Shown here: positions 11,996-24,600 of the stretch, piece after piece | Position numbering within the stretch: position 1 is the stretch's first letter | Layout: every line of letters starts with the position of its first letter | DNA from: Eukaryota sp. TZLM1-RC | Taxonomy: Eukaryota; Metamonada: BaSk clade | Reading direction: 5' to 3' | DNA: 64,000 bases | Assembly: GCA_040285825.1 (NCBI GenBank) | Contig: JAUPSS010000001.1 | Span: 1-64,000, forward strand | The notes under the pieces: generated by a model | What the model was told of the DNA's origin: nothing | Databases searched by the model: none | What the model saw: only the letters and a program-made list of their open reading frames with translations | Position numbers and translations under genes: made by a program

Positions 11996-14900
11996 TTATT
12001 AAAGAAAGAAATGTTCAATCACAATGAAGAAACTATAACTAAAGCGATCAATCATCACTAAGATCACGAATGGCAAGTCGGGCATACACTTTGCTCATTT
12101 TAAAGCATGATCTTATAAATGACAGCGATATTTTTTTCCCATAAGAGCCTATCTCTTTTTTACGCAAAAAATTTACAAAACTTCGTTCGATGCCTCCAGA
12201 AGGAAATGCGATTAGTGGAACCAAAGGAACATGGTGAGAATATTTACCAATTTTCGACATTCTACGGCGTTCAATCAGTGTATTGAGAGGGGTAGAATAA
12301 CCACCGACCAAAGTGAGGTCATAACACTCGCTGCCATCGGGACGAATAAGGTCAACTCTGCCGTTACCTACGTTCTGTTCTTTGAGTAAGCCTGTCAGTT
12401 GCGATATCAATTCAACCACATCATCATGTCTTCTAATTCGCATAGATGATAGTTGTTCGCAATTGGCTGAATGATACTGAGAATTGGATTCATGTTTACA
12501 AAAGGGACAGTGATTTACAAATTCAGAACAGAGGAGGCGGGTTCTTAAGAAATACTTGAGCAATGAATCGTCAACAAGTTCCTCAGATGGATTGATAAAT
12601 AAAAGTGATTGAGACAGTGGTTTGCAATTGATTAGAACGTCGTTTTCATATTTGATTGGGATGGGTGCTATGGCTGGGTCAGTTACCGGCGACCTAAATG
12701 AAGCGAGTACAGCAGGCTTGGATCTAAAGTCCCTAGTCAAAGAATTCAGAGTCTCCAAAAAGTGGTTTTGAGTTAAGAGAGCTTGAAGTTTTGATAAGTT
12801 GGGGGAGTTGGTAGCTGTACCAAGTTCATGAAATAATGATTCAGCGCACATGAGATCTAAATCATCAAGTGGCAATGAAGAGTGGAAGAGGTTTAAAGTC
12901 CTATTGCTGGTGATGTAGGAGGCTGCGAAGCACAAATGAGCTATTTCCCCATAATTTGTGAGACCGAGTCCTCCAAATCTGGCTGACGGGAGAGAAATCA
13001 ACTGAGGAAACATAGGAACAACCCCAAGTGCCGAAGAAACAAAAAGAAACTATTTGATGAAACAACTAATGAGGGATTCTTGCTGACTGCTGGGCGATGA
13101 ACACGTGCATGAAAGGACAGTTTGGTGTTGATGCAGTGTCTCACAAGAAGCAATTGCTCTTGTAACGTCAGCGATTCGAGACATTTCAACAGAGAACTAG
13201 TTATTGGTGGGAGTGAGCTTGAAAGATCATCTTCGGCGTTTGGGCCAAAATGTGCACCAAGCACCTCGAAATTGTCATTGCTAGAGACAACAGCAGTTTT
13301 GTCAAGATTGACTTCAAGACCAATGTCTTGGATAAAGCTTGAAACAGTCCCAACAATAGCATCAGTTTCATGGTCGTTGCAAAGAACAAAAAGGTCATCT
13401 AAATACAAATAAAAATGACAGGATGGGTGCAGGGTACTGAGCTGTGTTGCAAACGGGACAAGGGCAGTTGAAAACAGCAAGGGACCGAGGGGATCGCCTT
13501 GTCGAACACCACGTTCTGAGAAAATAACTGAGTTTCTAAAATGTAATGTGGAAGGGCTCAGATAGCTAGCTTTAAAGAATGGGAACAGCAAAGGACAATA
13601 TTCAGCAACAGCTTGGGCAAGCTGACAACGGTCGACCTCATTGAATGCATTGCGCACATCAAACTTGATCAGTTTTTCGAAAGATAGGCCTAGATTACTA
13701 CGAATTGAATGGACAATAGCTTCACCACCACCAGGGACTTTCACGCCATATTGATTTGAATTGATCAAATAGTCAACATTTACTTTAGATAGCGCAAGGC
13801 CGGCAGCAATGCGGTAAAATAGTTCTCCAACTGCCAAAGGCCGCACTCCATTACTTTTCTTTGGGATGGCGAGCAATCTACTGGAAGTGAGAACACGTCT
13901 GAGGGGCTCACTTATTTTGCCACTGAGCAGGCCGTTTGCTATATACTGTACACATGACACCAAGTGGTCATCAATACACTGTTTCAAAAGTTTGGCATGC
14001 CAGTGGGAGGGGCCACCTTCCGTCATAGGGGAATTAAGGATTGCGTCAGCTACGGAAGAGGAGTCGTGGTAGGAGTAGTGTTCAGTTAGCATATTGTTAT
14101 ATTGACAAAAGTTTGGATCAGCTGGATGGAGGTGTTGCAATTGCTCTAGCATGGAGTTATTAGTTATGTTTGCTGTTGGTGGTTCTCTTGATAGCAGATT
14201 CATAGCGCGACTCAGTTCGTTGTCGTGAATAAGTTCTTTGACTCTCTTTATATTGACTCGATTGCTAAATGTATGTGGTCTGATGGGGGTTGTGTTACAA
14301 AAGAAGGAAGAAGTATCTTCACATTGACCAATATTAAATTTGTGAACCCTGTGTTGGAATCGGAAAAGTTTAAAAAGTGATGAGCCTTTGTCCAGCTTTA
14401 GGCAAACTACCGGTAGCACTAGAAGATATCTACATTTTTGTTCCATTGGCAGGGAAGAATGGGTGACCAACTTGACTGCAGAGCGGAATGAGGGACGATC
14501 ACTGAGCCGTTTGTAAGTGAAGCTTGCAATTTCATTGCTCAGCTGAATAAATAAAGAATCAGAAATACAGGGCATATCTAGAGTCGGTGACTCATGACGT
14601 TTGAAATGGTTGTCAAAACCAACCGATGAGAATACCTTCAAGCAAACTGGGCAGCGAACCAGATTATTAATGTGTAATGTGTCAGTGTCTATAGAGGAGT
14701 GGTGCATATCAATATGGCAGCATAAGGATCTTGCTTTGGAAAAGAAACTGGGACAGATAGGACAATTGTGTGATTTTTCTAAAATGGACGAGTCAAGGGG
14801 AGCACTATCAGCAATCTGTTCACAGTGGTCAGGTGGTAATGAACAAAGTGGTATAGGGCCTTCAAGAACATGATAACGTGTTCTTAAATACTTCAGCAGT

Positions 14901-15043
14901 GAACATTCAGAGCCATTAGCGCCACGTTTTGCTAAAACATCAGCAACATTATTATTAGTGTTGTCAGAATGTGCCAACACTTTTTTAAAGGAGAAGGAGA
15001 ATAGTCTAAAACGAGAACTATTTATGAGATCCTTTATTTCCTT
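11996..15043 (-). mobile_element. R-A copy 2, 5'-truncated
   Basis: About 99 % identical by eye to the 3' three kilobases of R-A copy 1, inserted at the same 28S position. It is cut off at about 15043 inside the RNase H coding region, where sequence switches directly to spacer repeat with CAACATTCAATTG. The first 150 bp of spacer after the switch are scrambled, with a partial second start of the unit at about 15135. Truncation at the 5' end is normal for target-primed reverse transcription, but the flank should be 28S, not spacer. Confidence 0.9.
12048..15043 (-). pseudogene. R-A polyprotein, copy 2 (end of RNase H, zinc fingers, RT, RLE)
   Basis: Two overlapping open stretches, 12998-15049 and 12048-13013, cover the last RNase H block (AHSDNTNNNVADVLAKRGA), two zinc fingers, the RT with GVRQGDPLGP and YLDD, and the endonuclease with the CPFC...H...C knuckle and RPDGSECYDLT. 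One frameshift remains near 13010-13075, where A-run and G-run lengths differ from copy 1. Copy 1 is open there, while copy 2 is open where copy 1 is broken (about 6050). Both breaks are therefore homopolymer differences, and the underlying gene may be less damaged than either copy suggests. Confidence 0.85.
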
Positions 15044-17415
15044 CAACATTCAATTGTATACTTTTTGATTTTTTACTATTTTTACAATTTAATGTTTAAA
15101 AATTAATAAACTCAATTAATTCAAATATATACAATTCAATTGTATACTTTTTGATTTTTACTTTTTTACATTTAATGACATTAATAACTCCAATTAATTC
15201 AAATATATACAAAATCAATTGAAAATGTAATCATGAGTTTGTACTGATCAAGTAACACATAGCCAACATTACTCACACACAATTTCACACAAAGTTTGAT
15301 CACAAGTTGATCACATCTAGTACATAAGGACTACATGCAACTCATCTAATCATACCAATGACCATTCAACCAATCATACCAATGACTACTCAAATGACCA
15401 TAGCACGGACTTTAACACCACAATTGTTATATTAATTGTCCCAAAATGGACTTTAAAGATTTGACCAATGATTGTAATAAACAACCATTGGTCAATATAC
15501 GAAACTAGGAACTTCATATGAGCCTCAGTAAATCGTATCAAAAACAATACTCTTACACTTACAGCAATTGTTTTATTAGTTTACAACATTCAATTGTATA
15601 CTTTTTGATTTTTTACTATTTTTACAATTTAATGTTTAAAAATTAATAAACTCAATTAATTCAAATATATACAAAATCAATTGAAAATGTAATCATGAGT
15701 TTGTACTGATCAAGTAACACATAGCCAACATTACTCACACACAATTTCACACAAAGTTTGATCACAAGTTGATCACATCTAGTACATAAAGACTACATGC
15801 AACTCATCTAATCATACCAATGACCATTCAACCAATCATACCAATGACTACTCAAATGACCATAGCAAGGACTTTAACACCACAATTGTTATATTAATTG
15901 TCCCAAAATGGACTTTAAAGATTTGACCAATGATTGTAATAAACAACCATTGGTCAATATACGAAACTAGGAACTTCATATGAGCCTCAGTAAATCGTAT
16001 CAAAACGATACTCTTACACTTACAGCAATTGTTTTATTAGTTTACAACATTCAATTGTATACTTTTTGATTTTTTACTTTTTTACAATTTAATGTTTAAA
16101 AATTAATACACTCAATTAATTCAAATATATACAAAAATCATTTGAAAATGTAATCATGAGTTTGTACTGATCAAGTAACACATAGCCAACATTACTAACA
16201 CACAATTTCACACAAAGTTTGATCACAAGTTGATCACATCTAGTACATAAAGACTACATGCAACTCATCTAATCATACCAATGACCATTCAACCAATCAT
16301 ACCAATGACTAATCAAATGACCATAGCACGGACTTTAACACCACAATTGTTATATTAATTGTCCCAAAATGGACTTTAAAGATTTGACCAATGATTGTAA
16401 TAAACAACCATTGGTCAATATACGAAACTAGGAACTTCATATGAGCCTCAGTAAATCGTATCAAAAACGATACTCTTACACTTACAGCAATTGTTTTATT
16501 AGTTTACAACATTCAATTGTATACTTTTTGATTTTTTACTGTTTTTACAATTTAATGTTTAAAAATTAATACACTCAATTAATTCAAATATATACAAAAT
16601 CATTTGAAAATGTAATCATGAGTTTGTACTGATCAAGTAACACATAGCCAACATTACTCACACACAATTTCACACAAAGTTTGATCACAAGTTGATCACA
16701 TCTAGTACATAAAGACTACATGCAACTCATCTAATCATACCAATGACCATTCAACCAATCATACCAATGACTACTCAAATGACCATAGCACGGACTTTAA
16801 CACCACAATTGTTATATTAATTGTCCCAAAATGGACTTTAAAGATTTGACCAATGATTGTAATAAACAACCATTGGTCAATATACGAAACTAGGAACTTC
16901 ATATGAGCCTCAGTAAATCGTATCAAAAACGATACTCTTACACTTACAGCAATTGTTTTATTAGTTTACAACATTCAATTGTATACTTTTTGATTTTTTA
17001 CTGTTTTTACAATTTAATGTTTAAAAATTAATACACTCAATTAATTCAAATATATACAAAATCATTTGAAAATGTAATCATGAGTTTGTACTGATCAAGT
17101 AACACATAGCCAACATTACTAACACACAATTTCACACAAAGTTTGATCACAAGTTGATCACATCTAGTACATAAAGACTACATGCAACTCATCTAATCAT
17201 ACCAATGACCATTCAACCAATCATACCAATGACTAATCAAATGACCATAGCACGGACTTTAACACCACAATTGTTATATTAATTGTCCCAAAATGGACTT
17301 TAAAGATTTGACCAATGATTGTAATAAACAACCATTGGTCAATATACGAAACTAGGAACTTCATATGAGCCTCAGTAAATCGTATCAAAAACGATACTCT
17401 TACACTTACAGCAAT
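15044..17415. repeat. rDNA spacer tandem repeat array 3 (~463-bp unit, about 5 copies)
   Basis: Same unit as the other arrays, lying directly 3' of the only full-length 28S gene (minus strand), which fixes it as the normal downstream spacer. The 15044-15200 end is rearranged: a partial unit restarts after only about 90 bp. Subtype bases (ACTCACACAC, GACTACTCAAATG) alternate with the common type among units, as expected from unequal exchange. Confidence 0.95.
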
Positions 17416-17740
17416 GAGTTCCGTATCTTGGTCGTCTGCCAAGGTTTCATGATCCTGCGAATCTTCATAGTTTCAATGATCAATGAATAGTACTTAGACT
17501 AAACATCAATCCCACTGATGAGATATTGGGACTGTGTAAACACAATCCTAATCTTTATCGATTAAATTTGCAGGTCAATATATCATCCTTTCTAGGTTGG
17601 ATACTAGCTTAGAGGCGTTCAGCTATAATCCAACGCATGTTAGCTTCACACCAATATCTTTTCAGATAAGCGTAAATACCAATTATGCGAAACAACGGTT
17701 CCTCTCGTACTGGGTTGCTTTACTATTAGGATGACAATTA

Positions 17741-17742
17741 TT

Positions 17743-17752
<10 letters not shown>
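17741..17752 (-). other. Empty target site of R-A/R-B in 28S
   Basis: In the intact 28S the minus strand reads TTTTACCCT then ACTGAATAATT. In the three interrupted copies ACTGAATAATT is preceded instead by the element end TTTAATAA. The insertion point is therefore 17746/17747, 711 nt downstream of the R2 cleavage point and about 40 nt upstream of the sarcin-ricin loop. Confidence 0.85.
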
Positions 17753-17798
<46 letters not shown>

Positions 17799-17900
17799 TT
17801 AATGGGTGAACAATCCAACGCTTTGAGAATTCTGCTTCTCAATGATAGGAAGAGCCGACATCGAAGAATCAAAAAGCAACGTCGCTATGAACGCTTGGCT

Positions 17901-17943
<43 letters not shown>

Positions 17944-18303
17944 AGCTAAAAGTTTCTTATAGTTAAAGGATCGTTAGGCCACAATTTCTTGGTTTGTATT
18001 CATACTGAAAATCAAAAATCAAGTGAGCTTTTACCCTTATGTTCTACATGAGATTTCTGTTCTCATTGAGCTCACCTTAGGACACCTCCGTTATTATTTT
18101 GGAGATGTGCCGCCCCAGCCAAACTCCCCATCTGACAATGTCCTTAAATCCGATCGTATCCGAAGACACTTAAATCTTGAAACAGGAAACCTGTTTCGGA
18201 TTAATTAAGTTAGCAAACCAATGTCAAGAGTCAGGGTGTTTCATTGGCGTAGATAAATCTACTCCCCTGTACGCTACACCTCCTGAATCGGTTCACAATA
18301 TCA

Positions 18304-18341
<38 letters not shown>

Positions 18342-18347
18342 GAATTA

Positions 18348-18383
<36 letters not shown>

Positions 18384-18405
18384 GGTAGGTAGGGACAGTG
18401 GGAAC

Positions 18406-18438
<33 letters not shown>

Positions 18439-18439
18439 G

Positions 18440-18444
<5 letters not shown>

Positions 18445-18463
<19 letters not shown>
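18445..18463 (-). other. Unoccupied canonical R2 target site in 28S
   Basis: The minus strand reads TTAAGGTAGCCAAATGCC, the sequence cleaved by classical R2 elements between TTAAGG and TAGCC. It is intact here. The elements in this window therefore use other rDNA positions even though the usual R2 site is conserved. Confidence 0.85.
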
Positions 18464-18484
<21 letters not shown>

Positions 18485-19394
18485 TGTTTACCCGTGCTTG
18501 ATTGAATCTCTTCACAATGACATTCAGAGCACTGAGCAGAAATCACTTTCTGTCAACACCGTTTCCGGCCATCAGAAAGCTTTGTTTCGATTAAACAGTC
18601 GGGTTCCCTTTGTCCGTTACAGTTCTAGGTTGACCTTTAATTGCATAAAAGTAATCCCAATGGATCAACACCTCGCATCAACGCAATTGTTGCCAATCAC
18701 ATCAACGCTCAGTGCGTCACCACTAGGGCTCTTACACAAGGCCCCTAGAGCCAATCCTTATCCCGAAGTTACGGATCTATTTTGCCGACTTCCCTTACCT
18801 ACGTTCTTCTATAGACCAGAGGCTACACACCTTGGAGACCTGATGCGGTTATCGGTACGGACAACAATGAAGTGATTACTCCTCTAGATTTTCAAGGGCC
18901 GTTGAGAATACACCGGACATTACAAAAACGTAATGCTCTTCCTATCTTATATCCACTTCTCCTGTTAAACAGATTCCATGGACAATAGACAGTTAATAAG
19001 AAAAGATAACTCTTCCCAGGATCCTCCCCGACATCTCTAGATTCGATTGTGTTACCACGAACACCCACTGTTGGTGCAGGAATATTAACCTGCTTCCCTT
19101 TCGACAGGACGGAGCTATAAAAGCCCCCTCTCAAAGAGTTAACCTGTGCCTTAGGACCGACTAACCCATGGCAGAATACCTTTACCATGGAACCCTACTC
19201 CACTTCGGTCAACAAGATTCCAACTTGTTTATTTGCTACTACCACCAAGATCTGCACTAGAGGCTGCTCCAGTCCATTTCACAATGAACCTTCTACGCAA
19301 CCCCCACGACGTTCTACACATTAACTCATAAAATGAATTAATGGACATGTATAGGTGGCACACTTTAGCGCCATCAATTTTCAGGGCTAGTTGA

Positions 19395-19428
<34 letters not shown>

Positions 19429-20269
19429 ATTCCGACTTCCATGGCCACCGTCCTGCTGTCAATATCAACCAACACCTTTTCTGGGGTCTAAATGAGTGCA
19501 CACTTAGGCACCTTAACATGTCTTTTGGAGCATCCCACATCGCCAGTTCTGCTTACCAAAAATGGCCCACTTAGAGCTATTATTCAATTGCAACGATCAC
19601 TTAAGTATCATCACAAATCTTGCCCATTTAAAGTTTGAGAATAGGCTAAGGACATTGCGTCCCTAGTACCTCTAATCATTAGCTTTACCGGACAAAACTA
19701 AAACAAGCTCCAGCTATCCTGGGGGAAACTTCGAACGTAACCAGCTACTAGCCGCTTCGATGAGTCTTTCGCCCCTATACCCAAATTTGACGAGTGATTT
19801 GCACGTCAACATCGCTACGGACTTCCACCAGAGTTTCCCCTGGCTTCATCCTATTCAGGCATAGTTCAGCGGCTTTCGGGTCGTATCCATTCTGCTCATA
19901 CTCAGATCCCTTTGCAAGGACTGGTTGAGGGTGCAGTCGAAACTTCCCCTCATAAAATTACTTTCATTTCGCCTTCAGGTTTTTACACCCTACGACTTGC
20001 AGAAGAGATACACTCCTTGGTCCGTGTTTCAAGACGGGACAATTGAACCTTTTATGTTGGAGTCTCGGTAAAACCGTATTCCTGATTCTTAAAAAGAACA
20101 ATTTATGAGGCTATAACACTACAATAAACCGAAGTTCATTATAGCTACCTTCCCCACAATCACTCAATTTTCAAAATCACTCCAACGCAAGACAGCCGAA
20201 GCTATCAATATCAAGTTCCAATCGCTTATCCTTTCAGTGATTTCAGGTACTTTTAACTCTCTCTTCAGA

Positions 20270-20300
<31 letters not shown>

Positions 20301-20655
20301 GAACTATCGGTCTCCTTTTTATATTTAGCTTTATGGGAAACTTACCCCACATTTAACGCTGCATTCCCAAACAGCGCGACTCTCGGAAAATCAGTAGTGA
20401 ATCAATTACTTCGATGTCATTTACAGGATTTTCACCTTCCATGATACCCTTTTCCAAAGGACTTATACATCGAGAACCGAATACTGGTTTCCATAGACTA
20501 CAACTCTTCACAATCTAAAGATCATAAAGATTCAGTCTTGAGCTTTTTCCTGTTCGCTCGCCGCTACTAAGGAAATCATAGTTATTTTCTTTTCCTCCCC
20601 TTATTGATATGCTTAAGTCCAGGGGGTGATCTTACTTGAAATCAGGTCGAAATGA

Positions 20656-20811
20656 TGTCTAAAAGACAATATATGAAAGAGATGAGTCGTCAATTAATGT
20701 AAAAGTTGCCTTCAACAATAAATGTTGACAAAAGTCAATCATATATTTGATTATTTAAGAAAAGAAGTAACCTTCAATTCCAATTATCCGAAATGGAAAA
20801 ATAAAAGACGA
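20656..20811 (-). other. Internal transcribed spacer 2
   Basis: AT-rich sequence of about 155 bp between the 28S 5' end and the 5.8S 3' end. No coding potential or recognisable domain structure. It is short for an ITS2. Confidence 0.8.
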
Positions 20812-20970
20812 CGCTGATTCAAGTATAGTTCAATAAAGCCGAAGCTCTAAAGAACTACCATTTGCGTTCAAAGTTTCGATGATTCACAGATTCTGCAATT
20901 CACATTACGTATCGCAATTCGCTGCGTTCTTCATCGATAAAGGAGCCGAGACATCCATCACTGAAAGTTG
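20812..20970 (-). rRNA. 5.8S rRNA
   Basis: The minus strand begins AACTTTCAGTGATGGATGTC, continues with the conserved CGATGAAGAACGCAGCGAA and TGAATTGCAGAATC blocks, and ends near GAATCAGCGTC. Length of about 159 nt is typical. Its position between ITS1 and ITS2 agrees. Confidence 0.93.
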
Positions 20971-21068
20971 GATGTTTCATAGAAACTATGAGTTTTATAA
21001 TAAAAAGGGTTGGTTCGGTATTAGGTTTCAGTTACAGTGAAACTTGTCAAGCCAAGCTCACAAACGAC
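20971..21068 (-). other. Internal transcribed spacer 1
   Basis: About 98 bp between the 5.8S 5' end and the 18S 3' end, which is very short for a eukaryotic ITS1. No other feature seen. Confidence 0.8.
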
Positions 21069-21207
21069 AATGATCCATCCGCAGGTTCACCTACGGATAC
21101 CTTGTTACGACTTCTCCTTCCTCTAGATGCAAAGATTCACTGAATTTTCCCAACAAGTCTTGCTTTGCAGCTTAACCCATTGAGTCCAAACATTTCACCT
21201 CAACATC

Positions 21208-21253
<46 letters not shown>

Positions 21254-21645
21254 TTCAGCGCATGCTGATGACATGCACTTACAAGTTATTCCTCGTTCAA
21301 GACCCATAATTGCAAGGATCTATCCCAGTCAAGATAGGTATTCACAAGATTACCCAAACCTTTCGGTTAAGGACAAACTCGTTGTACCTACCATTGTAGC
21401 GCGCGTGCGGCCCAGAACATCTAAGGGCATCACAGACCTGTTATTGCCTAAACCTTCCTCTATGTAAAACCACAGCAGTCTCGCTAAGAAGTTCAAACTA
21501 TCCGAAAATAGAATAAAACTAGTTAGCAATTTAGATCTCGTTCGTTATCGGAATTAACCAGACAAATCACTCCACCAACTAAGAACGGCCATGCGCCACT
21601 AACCGTAAGATCATGAAAGAGCTATCAATCTGTCAATCCTTATCA
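21069..21645 (-). rRNA. 18S rRNA, 3' third only
   Basis: The plus strand carries the complement of the 18S 3' end (GATCCATCCGCAGGTTCACC and GACGGGCGGTGTGTAC) and conserved blocks up to AATCTGTCAATCCTT at about 21640. After this, 18S identity stops and the 3' UTR of a retrotransposon starts. The exact junction is uncertain by several bases (21641-21649). About 1.2 kb of upstream 18S is absent from the window, so this gene cannot give a working rRNA. Confidence 0.93.
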
Positions 21646-24600
21646 CGTTAATTTATTTCACTACAAAAGTACAAAAGCTATGAGCTACAAAACTATAATT
21701 TATCTCTACTTACTACTTAGACGAAAATTGAGCAGTTATCAACATAAGGTGAATGGACTATAAATGGCAATTTCTACCCTCAATCTTGCACCCCTGGTGG
21801 AGGCACAACCTGAGACAGGACGTCGACATTGTTTTCTGCCGATCCTTTGAAATTGGAGAGTTTGCTAAGTTCAGAAAAATAACGTTTTTCCGCCCTTGCA
21901 GAACCTCTGATAATGGCCACCGATAATTTGGGAACAATATGAGATATCTCTAAAGTTCTCAGTCTATCGAGGTATTTCCCATGGATCCCACCAGAAACAT
22001 AGGATATCAGGATCTCCATTAAATCCACTTCACCCTCTTCAATGAGTTTTTTATGTTGAAACTTCTTACGCTTCACTGTCGATGCGACATGAGACGCAAG
22101 GGTTCCTTCACCACCACCAACGACTGTAAGGTCGTAGGCAGTTCTAGATGATTCATCAATTAAGTCAGGCCTACTGGCTTGAGACCATCTATTGAACTCA
22201 CTCTTTGGCTCGATCCTAAATCCACTTGCCCTCCCAGTTATTTGTACAAGTGAATCGTGGCGCGCTATTACTTCTCTAGAAGTTTTGCAATTGACAAAAT
22301 GGCTAGCCGTTATGTCTTTCGCTCCACAGCTAGGGTAACCACACTTGGATCGAGGCTTGCTATGCATGAGTCTTCTTCTTACTCCGCTCATCATAGCATG
22401 ATCGTCTAGTGTCAAATCTCTTTCAGTTGGAACAACTGTTAACCACCTGTGACACTCAGGCGTTAATTGCAGCTCAACCTCATGTCTGAGAGTTCTAGGT
22501 ATCGCTGAAACATTGCTGGCTTTGCACTCTTCTGGAAAAAGAACCATTTCTGAAGACATTGCTGGCTTTTTGAAATAGTCCGTACATTCTTCGAAGAGTT
22601 GCTTCGCGAAATCTAAGTGGTAGAGACGTGTCTCTAGTTTTTGCATTCCTCTTAGATCAGCAATGCTAAGTTCTAGGAATGAACTCACATGTTTGGGGTC
22701 AACGAAACTACCTAACAAATAATCTAAACGAGATATTGTTGATTCTGTATACAGGTCCATAATTTTATTTTTATACCTATTTACCACAACAATACTACTT
22801 GCTAGACTACTTGCATTGGCAAGAACGCTAACCTTACTCCAATCGGTCATTCCGAGGCCGCCCCAGTTCATTGGCAAGGAGACCAACCCATCAAAGAGAA
22901 CTTCCGTCTTGAACCAATTTCTTATGCAATTACAGACCAATTCATGAAACTTTTCCAAAAGTGAATTCGCCAGGTCAGGGGTCCAAGCGCGAGCAAGGAA
23001 TCCTAGTTTGGGTTGAATACACATTCTTAAAAGTAACAAGCGATATTGCAAAGGAAGTATCTCTAAGCTTACTAGACTCTTTTCTAGCTCTTTGACTTTT
23101 AAGTCACTTTGTTTTGGGGATAGGGAACCGATAGGACATCCTAAGACGTCAAAGGTTGGGTTGTTCGATAGTTGAACTATCTCGCATTTTTCGCGGTTGA
23201 CTTTGCATCCAACAGGGGCACTTAGTTCCGAGAACAAGTCAAGGAACATATTACATTGTTCTTCGCTAGTGCAGAGAACTGCAATATCATCCAGATAACC
23301 TAGAGACACGGCATCTGGGAATTCAGAACCCATTTTGGACATGATATCATCTATGCCTACGGCAAAGAGATACGGACCTAGTGGGTCTCCCTGTTTCACA
23401 CCACACGTTGATTCAATGCTTCCTTCCGAATGGAAAAGCTTAGAGCTTCTTCCGTAAATTCTTAAGAACGAAGGTACCATTTCTGGTGCTAAGTTCTTCA
23501 AATTTTTCAGAATTTCACATCGATGAATACTATTGAAAGCATTCGCTATATCAATTTTCAACAAATGAGAAAATCGATCTGTGGTGGTAGATTGTCTTAC
23601 AGAATGAATAATGGCTTCAGCTCCACAAGGGATCTTAACACCAAATTGTCCATTCATCGCCAATCTTTCCGGGTCAACCTTACGGAGTATAGCCTTGGCG
23701 TATATCCGGTAGAACAGTTCTCCGACGGCAATTGGTCTTACACTATGACCGTCGTTTTTGGGGATGGGTACTAGACGAGAATTTAAAAGGACTTCAACAA
23801 GAACCTCTTGACTTTCGTCTTGAGGACCATTATGAAGCACCTTCGAGATATACCAAAGCATATCATCGAAGTAGGCTCCCGAAGGAACCAACTTCTTCGT
23901 CCACATTGTGGGACCACCGGAAGAAGAAGTGCACATTGTTCTAAGAACGCCGGTTACATCTTCAATAGATAAATCGATCTTAGGCGAACCTGGATCGATA
24001 TCAGCAACTTCTCCAGATGGATGCAATTTTTGAAGTTGCGCGGTGATCTGCTCTTTGGTTAATTGAAATGGCGTAACATCGCGTTCGAGTAAAGCCATCG
24101 CCTTACTACATGAACCATCTCTAACCAACTCCATCGCCCTCCTTGACTGCTCTTTCGCGATTCCCTCTTCAGTTCTATTTTTTCTTTTAAGATTATCAGG
24201 CCTTAAAAGATTAACCACCTCGTTGCATGTTATTTCGTCCTGATTATTACGATTGATAAGATCAATAAGACGATTAAGCTGGGTGAAACAATTTCCCTTT
24301 CTACCATATAGAAAAACATAAGGGGAAATCAATAAATACATCCATTTTTGAGTCATCGTGGCATCACTATTAGCAATGCTTCCAATAACTCCTCTCCAAG
24401 TACCCTTGGACCGAAGTCTAGCGTACCTGGTGGATGCAATTTCATGGTAGAGTACTCTAAACAATTCCGCACTAAGTACAGGCAGTTCTTTGTACTCTAG
24501 ACCAGCTTCAGGCATGCATACCTTCTTATGATTTGTTAGCCCAGTCGAAGTGAAAACACCTCTACAGGAAGGGCACACACCGTATCCCTTTGCTGCTAAC

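Larger units (their letters stand above)
17416..20655 (-). rRNA. 28S (large subunit) rRNA, full length
   Basis: The minus strand runs from the LSU 5' start region (complement of TTATTGATATGCTTAAG near 20600-20630) through conserved blocks to the sarcin-ricin loop at about 17695-17710 and the 3' end at 17416. Length is about 3.24 kb, near the lower range for eukaryotes. The R2 target TTAAGGTAGCCAAATGCC is intact at about 18445-18463, and the site used by R-A and R-B (17746/17747) is also empty. This is the only uninterrupted 28S in the window. The 5' and 3' ends are approximate because they were set by conserved sequence, not by transcripts. Confidence 0.95.

Noticed and set aside
18023-21467. 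Several 60-125-codon frames on both strands across 17.9-21.5 kb
   Set aside because: They lie within 28S, 5.8S and 18S rRNA sequence.
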